64,000 bases of DNA from Eubacteriaceae bacterium ES3 (GTDB lineage: Bacteria; Bacillota; Clostridia; Eubacteriales; Eubacteriaceae): positions 1,606,680 to 1,670,679 of the forward strand of contig CP130741.1 in NCBI GenBank assembly GCA_030586155.1, read 5' to 3'. Of this stretch, positions 1 to 8,158 are shown in pieces. Below the pieces are notes generated by a model that did not search any database, had not been told where the DNA came from, and was given only the letters and a program-made list of their open reading frames with translations. Position numbers and translations under genes: made by a program. Position 1 is the stretch's first letter; every line of letters begins with the position of its first letter.

Positions 1-12
1 TGAAATGGGGAT

Positions 13-750
13 TTATTCATCTTCTTCTCCTGTCCAGTTATGCCATACAGCCTGGACATCTTCATTGTCATCAAACATATCAATCATTCGATTCATTTTC
101 TTGATTTCATCTGCAGTTTCAAGGCTTACATCAGTAGTAGCGATCATAGCAATCTCTGCCGAAATCAATTCATAACCTGATGCTTTTAAAGCATCGCAAA
201 CCTGACCGAAATCCGCAGGATCAGTTGAGATTTCATAACCTTCATCAGAAGTTTCAAAATCTTCCGCCCCAGCATCCAAAGATTCCATCATTAATGCCTC
301 TTCGTCAACTGTATCGGCTTTTTCGATTAAAATCTGACCTTTTTTTGTAAACAGAAATGAAACACAACCACTGGTTCCAAGATTTCCGCCATTTTTATCA
401 AAGGCATGACGCACGTCACCAGCTGTTCTATTTTTATTATCAGTTAAAGCTTCCACAATGACAGCAACTCCGCCTGGACCATAACCTTCGTAAATAATTT
501 CTTCATAAGTGTCACCCTGCAGTTCACCGGCACCTTTTTTTATTGCCCGCTCAATATTATCATTTGGCATATTGGCGGCCTTTGCTTTTGCTACCGCCTC
601 TTTAAGTTTTGCATTCATATCGGGATCACCGCCACCTTCACGGGCAGCTACCGCAATATATTTAGCAAGCTTAGTAAATATCTGACCACGTTTTGCGTCA
701 GCTTTTCCTTTTTTATGTTTTATAGTCGACCATTTTGAATGTCCTGACAT
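13..750 (-). CDS. yebC: YebC/PmpR family transcription or translation factor
   Basis: A 245-residue protein of the YebC/TACO1 family, recognised from the N-terminal [13 protein letters not shown] block and the later [11 protein letters not shown] segment; full length for the family. Members are cytoplasmic and have been described both as DNA-binding regulators and as factors that help ribosomes through difficult stretches; which applies here cannot be told from sequence. I chose the ATG at 750 because AGGAGG lies 6 bases upstream; an in-frame TTG two codons earlier overlaps the ribosome binding site spacer. It is transcribed from its own promoter just upstream. Downstream gene lies beyond the left edge. 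Confidence 0.95.
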   Translation of the reverse strand: MSGHSKWSTIKHKKGKADAKRGQIFTKLAKYIAVAAREGGGDPDMNAKLKEAVAKAKAANMPNDNIERAIKKGAGELQGDTYEEIIYEGYGPGGVAVIVEALTDNKNRTAGDVRHAFDKNGGNLGTSGCVSFLFTKKGQILIEKADTVDEEALMMESLDAGAEDFETSDEGYEISTDPADFGQVCDALKASGYELISAEIAMIATTDVSLETADEIKKMNRMIDMFDDNEDVQAVWHNWTGEEDE

Positions 751-793
751 CGACAACCTCCTATTTGATTAAAATATTTGTCTACGATGCACC

Positions 794-821
794 ATTATAC
801 CACAATGGTCCTTAATAACAA
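794..821 (-). promoter_or_regulatory. Predicted promoter of yebC
   Basis: On the minus strand TTGTTA (816-821) and TATAAT (794-799) are separated by 16 bases, and the -10 box is preceded by TGG, an extended -10. The site lies between the stop of the alarmone synthetase gene and yebC, so yebC can be transcribed independently. Confidence 0.6.
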
Positions 822-822
822 G

Positions 823-1632
823 TTATTTTTCAACTTCTGATTCGAGGATACTGACCTGTGATTCGAGTTCTTTTCGTAAAAGGATAAGTTGAATGATATC
901 TTCGTGTTTGAAAAGTTCTTCAAAGATTGCTTCATATCGAGCTGCTTTTTCTCCCTGGTTAAGTTTGTAGAGATAACCGATATTCTCCAGAATACTAGAA
1001 ACAGAACTCGATTTCAGGCCAAATAGACGTTGGGCATTTTGAATTTCCCCACGGATCGATGACATTTCCCGGTCTACCTCATTGACAGCTTTAGCAGCGT
1101 TTTGAAGTCTTTTTTGAACTTCATCGGGAATATTTTGTTTATATTTGTAGTTTAAGGAATGCTCAATAATAGACCAGAAATTCATAGCCAGAGTTCTAAT
1201 CTGTATTTCAACCAATACATCCTTGTAACCTGAAACTGAGTAGACAGGATAGCGAATGATTAGGTGAAAACTTTTATAACCACTTGGTTTACTTTCTGTC
1301 AGGTAATCCTTGAACTTGACAATTTCCATATCGCAAGTTTTTCGACTTTTAATATGGTCGACAACTTCATGGATATCTTCCTGAAACTGACACATAATAC
1401 GAATGCCAGCAATATCCTGAATATTTTCTTCAAGGTCATCAAATTCAATACCATAATGATGAATTTTTTCAAGGATACTCGAAACGCTTTTAACCCGCCC
1501 ATAAACGGATTCGATAGGTGAATACTCCCCTATTTTTGCGTATTGTGCTTTTAAACTTGTGAATTTTAGAACAATCTCGTCGACTGCCTGCTGATAAGGA
1601 ATTAAAAATTCCTGCCAATACTTTGTTCCCAA
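823..1632 (-). CDS. Small alarmone synthetase, RelQ/YjbM-like GTP pyrophosphokinase
   Basis: A 269-residue stand-alone (p)ppGpp synthetase. The RelA/SpoT synthetase domain fills most of it: DIAGIRIMCQF, KPSGYKSFHLI and VEIQIRTLAMNFW...EHSLNYKYK are the nucleotide-binding and catalytic blocks of the family. No HD hydrolase, TGS or ACT domain is present, so it is a SAS rather than long RelA/Rel. The expected reaction is pyrophosphate transfer from ATP to GDP or GTP. The C-terminal third is helical and probably mediates oligomerisation, as in RelQ. It starts at TTG with GAGGGTGG upstream. It follows the radical SAM gene by 18 bases and is probably cotranscribed with it. Confidence 0.88.
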   Translation of the reverse strand: MGTKYWQEFLIPYQQAVDEIVLKFTSLKAQYAKIGEYSPIESVYGRVKSVSSILEKIHHYGIEFDDLEENIQDIAGIRIMCQFQEDIHEVVDHIKSRKTCDMEIVKFKDYLTESKPSGYKSFHLIIRYPVYSVSGYKDVLVEIQIRTLAMNFWSIIEHSLNYKYKQNIPDEVQKRLQNAAKAVNEVDREMSSIRGEIQNAQRLFGLKSSSVSSILENIGYLYKLNQGEKAARYEAIFEELFKHEDIIQLILLRKELESQVSILESEVEK

Positions 1633-1650
1633 AAGACCACCCTCTTTATG

Positions 1651-2580
1651 CTAATCAGTTTTTTTATACAAGCGTCCCTGATATCGGTTTTCACTGATCA
1701 TTTCTTTTTCCAGTTCTTCTTTGATTTTCCACCAGCTGGTGTTCCAGTTTGTTATCACTGAATCAGCTGCTGGTGCTCGCCCGATTAAACGTTGAATGAC
1801 AATTTCCTGGTCTAAGTATTCCAGAAAAAGGATTGCCCTGTGAATATACTCATCTTGTGACAATAACTTGACTTTGCCAGCTTGATACCAATTATTTAGT
1901 ACCGTATTACGTTCTATATACAAACTATGACATTTAACAAAATCAGTTTTAAGCTCTGATAGTATGCCTGCCGCTTTAATCACATCGGATTCAGAATCCC
2001 ATGGTAAATCAAGAATCAGGTGAGTACAGGTCTTAAGTCCCCTCGAACTGATTCTTTCAACTGCATCAATATAGTCATTGAGTGTATGGCGCCGATTAAG
2101 TATAGTCAGCGTTTTTTCGTTAACTGTCTGTAGACCCAGTTCTAAAGTAATTTCAATGTTATATTTTTTCCCGATATCAGATAGAAATTCTAATTGTTCT
2201 GTGATGATAGAATCTGGACGGGTTGAAATCGCAATTTCAACAACAGAATCAATAATACTTTCTTCTATCCATCCCTTAAAGTCTGTCAAATTGCAGTGGG
2301 TATTTGTAAAACTCTGGAAATAAGCTATAAATTTATTAGCGTGATAACGTTTACCCATGTATGCAATATTTTGCTCTAATTGCTGGGTCACGGGAAGACT
2401 ATCAGATAAGGTCTCGTTGCCGCCGCCTTTTGCCCCACAATAAATACAACCGCCGGTCCCTTTTGTTCCATCTCGGTTAGGACAGGTTACTGGAATATTA
2501 ATGGGTATCTTATATACTTTTTCGCCATATTTTTCTTTTAACCACTTTGAATAAATATGATATGGTTTTTTTGAATACAT
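1651..2580 (-). CDS. Radical SAM protein, TIGR01212 (YtqA/YhcC) family
   Basis: A 309-residue radical SAM protein with the family's variant cluster motif: Cys33, Cys45 and Cys48 in CPNRDGTKGTGGCIYC, which should hold a 4Fe-4S cluster that cleaves S-adenosylmethionine. The rest (ISTRPDSI, LGLQTVNEKTL, HLILDLPWDS) is the partial TIM barrel. Bacillus YtqA and E. coli YhcC are homologues whose substrates are unsettled. I start it at the ATG at 2580, preceded by AGGATAAGA; an upstream ATG at 2640 would add 20 residues encoded entirely in a strong hairpin with no Shine-Dalgarno sequence, and family members start near the KKPYHIYSKW segment. Confidence 0.88.
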   Translation of the reverse strand: MYSKKPYHIYSKWLKEKYGEKVYKIPINIPVTCPNRDGTKGTGGCIYCGAKGGGNETLSDSLPVTQQLEQNIAYMGKRYHANKFIAYFQSFTNTHCNLTDFKGWIEESIIDSVVEIAISTRPDSIITEQLEFLSDIGKKYNIEITLELGLQTVNEKTLTILNRRHTLNDYIDAVERISSRGLKTCTHLILDLPWDSESDVIKAAGILSELKTDFVKCHSLYIERNTVLNNWYQAGKVKLLSQDEYIHRAILFLEYLDQEIVIQRLIGRAPAADSVITNWNTSWWKIKEELEKEMISENRYQGRLYKKTD

Positions 2581-2601
2581 TCTTATCCTATTCGTATAAA
2601 T

Positions 2602-2637
2602 AGACGAATCGCCATCTAGTGGTGATTCGTCTTTTTT
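2602..2637 (+). terminator. Hairpin between P-loop gene and radical SAM gene
   Basis: GACGAATC and GATTCGTC flank a short loop and extend through CCA/TGG, giving a stem of about 12 pairs. On the plus strand it runs straight into T6, an intrinsic terminator pointing left to right, although no plus-strand gene precedes it. On the minus strand the stem has one A-C mismatch and a poor T tract. Confidence 0.55.
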
Positions 2638-2639
2638 CA

Positions 2640-3053
2640 TTAGTTTATCAGGTTAGTAACACAAGCCGGTAAATCGCTCTCATCCATACTTAAACTTAAA
2701 ATAAATTTAATATTGAGTTTTTCCTGCAGCTTATTAATTCGCTCAATCACGTTACAAACATCGTCAGGTGTCTTGGCGTCAATAATTCGTAACAAATTGT
2801 CCAATACAATCAGCTTAACATCGTAATTTTCAGCGATGAGGCCACTGATAAATCCGAAAAGCTGATCGGTTCCATGTACTTCAAATTCTTCAAGGTTGAT
2901 AAATCTGATTTTCGTATCTACTTTTACTCGGTATTTGTCTCTGTCATTAATAAAAATGATATCCCCATTACAGGTCTCCAACGCATCATTTGCCATGTCA
3001 ATCATTTTTTTTGTTTTGCCGCTACCTTTAGCACCGTATACAAATTCAATCAT
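2640..3053 (-). CDS. Small P-loop NTPase of unknown role
   Basis: A 137-residue protein with a clear Walker A motif near the N terminus (GAKGSGKTKK, residues about 8-17) and a plausible Walker B strand, KLIVLDNLLR, in the middle. No further domain is present; it is shorter than most named P-loop families. I do not recognise a specific family. The ATG at 3053 is preceded by GAGGTG at good distance; an in-frame GTG at 3062 overlaps that site. Its stop codon and the alternative ATG of the radical SAM gene overlap as TAATG, and the gene leads a probable operon with the radical SAM and alarmone synthetase genes. Substrate unknown. Confidence 0.7.
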   Translation of the reverse strand: MIEFVYGAKGSGKTKKMIDMANDALETCNGDIIFINDRDKYRVKVDTKIRFINLEEFEVHGTDQLFGFISGLIAENYDVKLIVLDNLLRIIDAKTPDDVCNVIERINKLQEKLNIKFILSLSMDESDLPACVTNLIN

Positions 3054-3152
3054 TTTAGACACCTCATTTCATTTTGATAAGTTTATTATAAAGGGAACAC
3101 TGAATAATTTCAATCATTTTTAAAGAAATACCTCAATCTTATCGGTCTTTTA

Positions 3153-3161
3153 TGTTATAAT
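3153..3161 (+). promoter_or_regulatory. Extended -10 promoter for the SpoIIE-type phosphatase gene
   Basis: TGTTATAAT, an extended -10 element, lies about 29 bases before the TTG start. No good -35 hexamer stands 17 bases upstream. Confidence 0.45.
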
Positions 3162-3189
3162 ACTTCTAATCTACTGAGGAGGTTTTTAA

Positions 3190-3972
3190 TTGAAAACTAA
3201 CGATTCATATCAGGAACTTGTCAAATTATTTGATAAACAGCTGGAGTTTGCACAGAATCTTCAAAAAAAGATTATCCCTGTTCCTGGCTCGTTTATTTCT
3301 GACGAATATCATTTTTACAGTTATTTAAGACCTTTTCGAAAGGTTGGTGGAGATTTTTACGATTTTCACTTTCTGGATGACGGAAAAATTAGTCTGATCA
3401 TGGCTGATGCGGCCGGTCACGGAATTGATGCCGCAATGATCACAAGCATGATAAAACTTAGTTATTCATATACAATGAAAGATACGAAAATAAACAATTC
3501 CCCCAGCCTGGTTCTCAAACAGATTGAAAATGATATTAATCAGCAGCTGGATAATACTTTTTTTACTGCTATCAGTATTCTACTAGACCCCAAAAGCAGG
3601 ACAATCTTTTATGCAAATGCCGGACATCCGGCTGCAATTCTTATTAAAACGAATCATCATGTTCAGTTGCTGCGTCCAAATTTGCCGATGCTGGGGCTTC
3701 ATCAGTTTCTTAACAGCATGAATTACAATGACCTGCAGGTTAAGTTTACTAAAGGTGATAAGCTACTTCTATTTACAGATGGACTGGTTGACTCGAAAAA
3801 CGCAAACCGAGAGGAATTTGGAATGGACCGTATCAGTAACATAGTTAAAAACGCTTTTGACCACCCTATTAGTCAGATTGGTGGTAATATTATAAATGAA
3901 TGCCAGAAGTTTCGTGGAGAACAGCCATCTTCTGATGATATATGTTTACTAGGTTTGGAAGTCGTCGAATAA
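3190..3972 (+). CDS. SpoIIE-family serine phosphatase (RsbU/RsbP-like)
   Basis: A 260-residue PP2C-type phosphatase of the SpoIIE class. Metal-binding and catalytic landmarks are VGGDFYDF, MADAAGHGIDAAM, YANAGHPAAILI, LLLFTDGLVDS and SSDDICLLGLEV, covering residues about 50-258. Only a short, probably coiled-coil N terminus (residues 1-40) precedes the catalytic domain, so no sensor domain is visible and it is presumably cytoplasmic. Relatives dephosphorylate anti-anti-sigma factors in partner-switching circuits; no anti-sigma or STAS partner is adjacent. It starts at TTG with GAGGAGG upstream. The DegV gene follows by 65 bases. Confidence 0.88.
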   Translation: MKTNDSYQELVKLFDKQLEFAQNLQKKIIPVPGSFISDEYHFYSYLRPFRKVGGDFYDFHFLDDGKISLIMADAAGHGIDAAMITSMIKLSYSYTMKDTKINNSPSLVLKQIENDINQQLDNTFFTAISILLDPKSRTIFYANAGHPAAILIKTNHHVQLLRPNLPMLGLHQFLNSMNYNDLQVKFTKGDKLLLFTDGLVDSKNANREEFGMDRISNIVKNAFDHPISQIGGNIINECQKFRGEQPSSDDICLLGLEVVE

Positions 3973-4037
3973 AAGGCTTTAAAAATTAAGATTTATCTGT
4001 TATACTGAAAAATATTTGTGAACAGAAAGGATTTATT

Positions 4038-4883
4038 TTGAAACCTCGAATTATTTGTGACAGCTCATGTGATTTACCTAAAGATTTTCTAAAAAATGAT
4101 GAAATCGATTTTTCAATAGTACCTCTTACCTTCAATGTAGATGGTAAGGAATATATTGACGATGAAAATCTGGATACTCTGGAATTTCTTAAAGCGATGA
4201 AACATTCTAAGACAGCGACATCTTCAGCTTGTCCTTCGCCAGAGAATTTTGCCAATGAGCTTCGAAAAAACATGGAAAATTATGTCATAACCATGACATC
4301 AGCTTTAAGCGGAACCTATAATAGTGCCCGGATAGCCAAAGATATGGTACTGGAAAAGAATAAAGATATAAAAATTGCCTTATATGATACGCTTTCCACT
4401 TCTCCTGCTATGATTCTAATTGTCATGAAATTAAGAGATTTGATTAAGAGCGGTACTATGGATTTTGAAACCATCGCAAAAAAGATTGATGAGTATCAGA
4501 AAACTCTGGAACTTCGATTTCTTTTGCAGGATTTATCAAATCTTGTTAAAACTGGACGGATGTCTAAGGTTGCAGGCGTAGTAGCTTCAGCTTTATCAAT
4601 TAAACCTATATGCCAGGCAGATGAGCATGGTGAAATTCAATTATCTGAAAAAGTGCGTGGCATTAAAAAGGCTCTTTTTAAAATGGCAGGAATGGTTGAA
4701 GAAAAATTACAGAAGGAATCATCATTTCCAGTTGTGATAACCCATTGCAATAATCTTGAACATGCTCAGACACTCAAGGAATTGTTGGAAGAACGATTTG
4801 GACTTCATGAGATTTATATTTTTCCGATGCATGGCCTGACCACCTATTACGCCAATGATAAGGGCTTAATTATGGCTTATTAA
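4038..4883 (+). CDS. DegV family fatty-acid-binding protein
   Basis: A 281-residue DegV protein, of typical length. The N-terminal CDSSCDLPKD segment, the SALSGTYNSARIA loop in the middle and LSNLVKTGRMSKVAG are characteristic. DegV proteins bind a single fatty acid and in Firmicutes include FakB, which presents the lipid to the kinase FakA; no fakA is next to it, so pairing is unproven. It is soluble, without signal peptide. Translation starts at TTG with AAAGGA upstream. It follows the phosphatase gene and ends before a strong bidirectional terminator. Confidence 0.9.
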   Translation: MKPRIICDSSCDLPKDFLKNDEIDFSIVPLTFNVDGKEYIDDENLDTLEFLKAMKHSKTATSSACPSPENFANELRKNMENYVITMTSALSGTYNSARIAKDMVLEKNKDIKIALYDTLSTSPAMILIVMKLRDLIKSGTMDFETIAKKIDEYQKTLELRFLLQDLSNLVKTGRMSKVAGVVASALSIKPICQADEHGEIQLSEKVRGIKKALFKMAGMVEEKLQKESSFPVVITHCNNLEHAQTLKELLEERFGLHEIYIFPMHGLTTYYANDKGLIMAY

Positions 4884-4916
4884 AAATTTAAATGTAATGA
4901 TAAATATAGGAATTTG

Positions 4917-4957
4917 AAAAGCGTGAACAGCTATTTTCTTAACTGTTCACGCTTTTT
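4917..4957 (+). terminator. Bidirectional intrinsic terminator between degV-type gene and rnhA
   Basis: GCGTGAACAG (4921-4930) pairs with CTGTTCACGC (4943-4952); A4 on the left and T5 on the right let it serve the convergent genes on both strands. Confidence 0.85.
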
Positions 4958-4997
4958 GTTCTGTAGACGAAGTATAAAATTTTCAAATAAGCTCAGA

Positions 4998-5456
4998 CTA
5001 GCCTAAAAATTCGTCCATTGCTTCATTGACCAACTCATCGGCACGGTTATTATAGGGGTTGTCAGAATGTCCTTTTACTTTGTGAAATTCTACATTATGC
5101 TGGTTTACCAAGTCATCTAGAGTCATCCACAGTTCTCGGTTTTTTAAATCGCCGGACTTTCCTCGGCTCCAGTTTTTGGCTTTCCAGCTCCCCACCCAGT
5201 TTTGCAAATAGGCATTAACAACATAGGCAGAATCACTATAGATGTGAACCTGGCATGATTCTTTAAGCATTTTCAAGCCTTCAATAACAGCCAGTAACTC
5301 CATCTGATTATTAGTTGTATTGGTATAAGCTTTTTTGTATTCTTTCTTGGCTTTCTTTTCAGGATAAATCAGGACACCTCCGATGGCGCCCAGATTATCC
5401 CCTTCTTTTCCGTTACCACGACAACCACCATCTGTATAAAGATGAATAACTTTCAT
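4998..5456 (-). CDS. rnhA: Ribonuclease HI
   Basis: A 152-residue RNase H type 1 that cleaves the RNA strand of RNA-DNA hybrids. The acidic catalytic set is visible: Asp9 in LYTDGGCRGN, Glu53 in NNQMELLAV, Asp75 in IYSDSAYVV and Asp140 in NNRADELV, with the conserved GHSDNPYN loop before the last. Length and full domain match the cellular enzyme. It begins 7 bases after leuS with its AGGAG overlapping the leuS stop codon, so the two are surely cotranscribed. A bidirectional terminator lies downstream. Confidence 0.95.
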   Translation of the reverse strand: MKVIHLYTDGGCRGNGKEGDNLGAIGGVLIYPEKKAKKEYKKAYTNTTNNQMELLAVIEGLKMLKESCQVHIYSDSAYVVNAYLQNWVGSWKAKNWSRGKSGDLKNRELWMTLDDLVNQHNVEFHKVKGHSDNPYNNRADELVNEAMDEFLG

Positions 5457-5463
5457 GAAACTC

Positions 5464-7875
5464 CTACTTTACCACAATATTAAATATTCTACCAGGAACA
5501 TAAATCTCTTTAACAACAGTTTTTCCATCGATATGAGTGCGGATATTATTTTGTTCCATAGCAATTGCTTTTGCAGCATCCTTATCGGCATCAACAGGAA
5601 TCTCTATGGTACCTCGGACTTTACCATTAATTTGGACGGCCATTTCAATCACATTATCGATGGTTTTACTTTCATCGTAAGTTGGCCATGGGGCATTGTC
5701 CAGATGACCGTCAGCTCCGATATTAACCCAGATTTCTGAAGTGATATGGGGAGCGACCGGATAAAGTAATTTTAAAAAGGTTTTTAAATCAGCGTGATTG
5801 ATCTGATTTTCTTTATAAAAATCATTAATTAAGGTCATTAGAGCTGCAATTGCAGTATTGTATTTCATTTCTTCATAGTCACTGCTGACCTTTTTAATGG
5901 TTTTATGAATGGCAGTTTCCAGATTTTTGGAATAAGCATCACCATCAATTAGCATATCTTGCAGCTTCCATATTCGATCCATAAAACGACGGCATCCTTT
6001 TGCTCCATTGTCAGACCAAGGGGCAGATTTCTCATAATCGCCAATAAACATGATATAAGTTCTTAAGGTATCAGCACCATATTCGGCAATAATGTCATTA
6101 GGGTTAACAACATTACCTTTAGATTTAGACATTTTTTCGCCGTCATTACCAAGAATCAAACCCTGCGCTGTTCGCTTGGCATAAGGTTCTTTTGTTGGAA
6201 CACAGCCAATATCATATAGAAATTGATGCCAGAAACGAGAATAAAGAAGATGTCTTGTAACATGTTCCATTCCTCCATTATACCAGTCAACCGGCAGCCA
6301 GTATTTAAGCTTTTCTTCTGAAGCAAAGGCTTCATTATTTTTATTATCAAAATATCTCAGGAAATACCAGCTTGAACCCGCCCATTGAGGCATGGTATCA
6401 GTCTCGCGTTTAGCGGCATGACCGCATTGAGGACAGGTGGTTTGATACCATTCAGGAATGTTTGCCAGTGGCGATTCACCAGTATCAGTAGGTTCATAAC
6501 TCTCAACTTTTGGTAGTTCTAAAGGCAATTCATTTTCTGGAACAGGAACCATCCCACAAACCGGACAGTGGACAATGGGAATTGGTTCACCCCAATAACG
6601 TTGACGGTTAAACGCCCAATCCTTCATTTTATAATTAATGGTTTTTTGACCAAGACCCTCTTTCACCAGGTGTTCAATGGTTTTGGAAATTGCGTCTTTT
6701 ACCTGTAAGCCATTTAAAAAACCGGAATTAACCATTTCTCCGGAATCGGTATCGGTATAAGCTGCTTCTGTTACATCTCCACCTTTGATGACTTCGACGA
6801 TGGGAAGGTTGAACTTAGAAGCAAATTCCCAGTCCCGGGTATCATGCCCAGGAACAGCCATGATTGCTCCGGTTCCATAGCCCATCATGACGTAATCGGC
6901 AATGAAAATTGGGATTTCGTGAAGTGTTAATGGGTTGATGGCACGGATTCCTTCGATACAAACCCCAGTTTTCTCCTTAGCAAGTTGTACCCGCTCAAAT
7001 TCAGTTTTTCTTTTAGCCGCTTCCTGATAATCGGTGATGGCTGACATATTTGCAATCTCAGCTGAAAGTGACTGGATTAAAGGATGTTCAGGTGCAATGA
7101 CCATAAATGTAGCGCCAAACAAAGTATCAGGTCGAGTAGTAAAAACCCGTAACGTCTGATTATGGCCGGCTATATTAAAATCAACTTCAGCCCCTACTGA
7201 TTTACCAATCCAGTTTTCCTGCTCCAGGCGGATTCGCGGAAGATAATCAACATCATCCAGGCCACTCAGTAGTTTTTCAGCATAATTACGGATTTTTAAA
7301 AACCAGACATCTTTTTCCAGCTGAACGACTTCACTGCCGCAGCGGTCACAATGGCCATCTCGAAAATCCTCATTTGCCAGAACGACTTTACAGCCATTGC
7401 AGAAGTTAACATAGGTTCGGTCTCTGAAAGCTAGTCCGTGTTTGAACAGTTGTAAAAAGATCCATTGTGTCCATTTATAATAATTGGGATCAGTGGTGTC
7501 AATTTCCTTGTCCCAGTCAAAAGCATAACCGATTCGTTTTAGTTGTTGGGTAAAAACTGCAATATTCTCATCAGTTACCTCACGGGGATGACGTCCAGTT
7601 TGGATAGCATAGTTTTCTGTAGGAAGTCCAAAGGCGTCCCAGCCAATTGGAAACAGCACATTAAATCCTTCCATGCGTCGTTTTCTGGCGATCACTTCAA
7701 GGGATGTGTAAGCCCGAACATGCCCAACATGCAGTCCTACACCCGATGGATATGGAAACTCTACTAGTCCGTAGAATTTTTCTTTCTGCGAATTTTCTTC
7801 CATTCGAAAAGTTTCGTTCTCTTCCCAGTGTTTTTGCCAGTGTTTTTCTATCTTATCATGATCATAATGCGACAT
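5464..7875 (-). CDS. leuS: Leucyl-tRNA synthetase
   Basis: An 803-residue class I aminoacyl-tRNA synthetase that charges tRNA-Leu. The HIGH motif appears as HVGH after PYPSGVGL, the KMSKS loop as EKMSKSKGNVV, and a CP1 editing domain with TRPDTLFGAT and GTGAIMAVPGHD lies between them; a zinc-binding CNGCKV...CDRCG segment is also present. Length is normal for the bacterial enzyme. The ATG at 7875 is chosen because GGAGG lies 4 bases upstream, 12 codons inside the longest reading frame. Promoter and a leader terminator are described separately; no T-box is visible. rnhA follows. Confidence 0.97.
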   Translation of the reverse strand: MSHYDHDKIEKHWQKHWEENETFRMEENSQKEKFYGLVEFPYPSGVGLHVGHVRAYTSLEVIARKRRMEGFNVLFPIGWDAFGLPTENYAIQTGRHPREVTDENIAVFTQQLKRIGYAFDWDKEIDTTDPNYYKWTQWIFLQLFKHGLAFRDRTYVNFCNGCKVVLANEDFRDGHCDRCGSEVVQLEKDVWFLKIRNYAEKLLSGLDDVDYLPRIRLEQENWIGKSVGAEVDFNIAGHNQTLRVFTTRPDTLFGATFMVIAPEHPLIQSLSAEIANMSAITDYQEAAKRKTEFERVQLAKEKTGVCIEGIRAINPLTLHEIPIFIADYVMMGYGTGAIMAVPGHDTRDWEFASKFNLPIVEVIKGGDVTEAAYTDTDSGEMVNSGFLNGLQVKDAISKTIEHLVKEGLGQKTINYKMKDWAFNRQRYWGEPIPIVHCPVCGMVPVPENELPLELPKVESYEPTDTGESPLANIPEWYQTTCPQCGHAAKRETDTMPQWAGSSWYFLRYFDNKNNEAFASEEKLKYWLPVDWYNGGMEHVTRHLLYSRFWHQFLYDIGCVPTKEPYAKRTAQGLILGNDGEKMSKSKGNVVNPNDIIAEYGADTLRTYIMFIGDYEKSAPWSDNGAKGCRRFMDRIWKLQDMLIDGDAYSKNLETAIHKTIKKVSSDYEEMKYNTAIAALMTLINDFYKENQINHADLKTFLKLLYPVAPHITSEIWVNIGADGHLDNAPWPTYDESKTIDNVIEMAVQINGKVRGTIEIPVDADKDAAKAIAMEQNNIRTHIDGKTVVKEIYVPGRIFNIVVK

Positions 7876-7909
7876 ATTTCCTCCAAAGATTATGGTTATA
7901 TTTGACAAC

Positions 7910-7936
7910 AAAAAAATCCGACCCCACGGGACGAAT
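7910..7936 (-). terminator. Intrinsic terminator in the leuS leader
   Basis: On the minus strand ATTCGTCCC and GGGTCGGAT form a hairpin (one mismatch, one G-T) followed by T7. It lies between the leuS promoter and the leuS ribosome binding site, so it could attenuate leuS. The CGTCCC/GGG form resembles T-box terminators, but no T-box sequence fits upstream. Confidence 0.6.
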
Positions 7937-7965
7937 CTTTCTGTCTCCTAATGTTCTTCATCATT

Positions 7966-7994
7966 ATTATAAAGAAGGGGCGCATTGATGTCAA
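7966..7994 (-). promoter_or_regulatory. leuS: Consensus sigma-A promoter of leuS
   Basis: On the minus strand a perfect TTGACA (7989-7994) and perfect TATAAT (7966-7971) are 17 bases apart. The transcript should start near 7959, leaving a leader of about 85 nt. Confidence 0.85.
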
Positions 7995-8037
7995 TGATTT
8001 AGCTTTTTTTTCATATCATGTTAAGGAGGTTTCACGA

Positions 8038-8079
8038 ATGAAAAAACAATCATCATATCACTTTTATGCGTTCTTGTGA
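8038..8079 (+). CDS. 13-codon ORF with strong RBS upstream of the racemase gene
   Basis: ATG at 8038 is preceded by AAGGAGG with an 8-base spacer, an ideal ribosome binding site, yet the frame closes after 13 codons (MKKQSSYHFYAFL). It could be a leader peptide for the racemase gene 80 bases downstream, or the remnant of a decayed gene. There is no codon run typical of amino-acid attenuators. Expression is inferred from the ribosome binding site alone. Confidence 0.35.
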   Translation: MKKQSSYHFYAFL

Positions 8080-8158
8080 TATACTATATCAGAACAAAAA
8101 ATTCAAGAAATGAAGAAGCTTGGATTTTTTTAATGAATCAATTTATGAAAGGAGAGTT

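Noticed and set aside
7876-7990. T-box riboswitch for leuS
   Set aside because: The terminator shape is similar, but the T-box GGTGG-type sequence, specifier stem and the needed length are absent.
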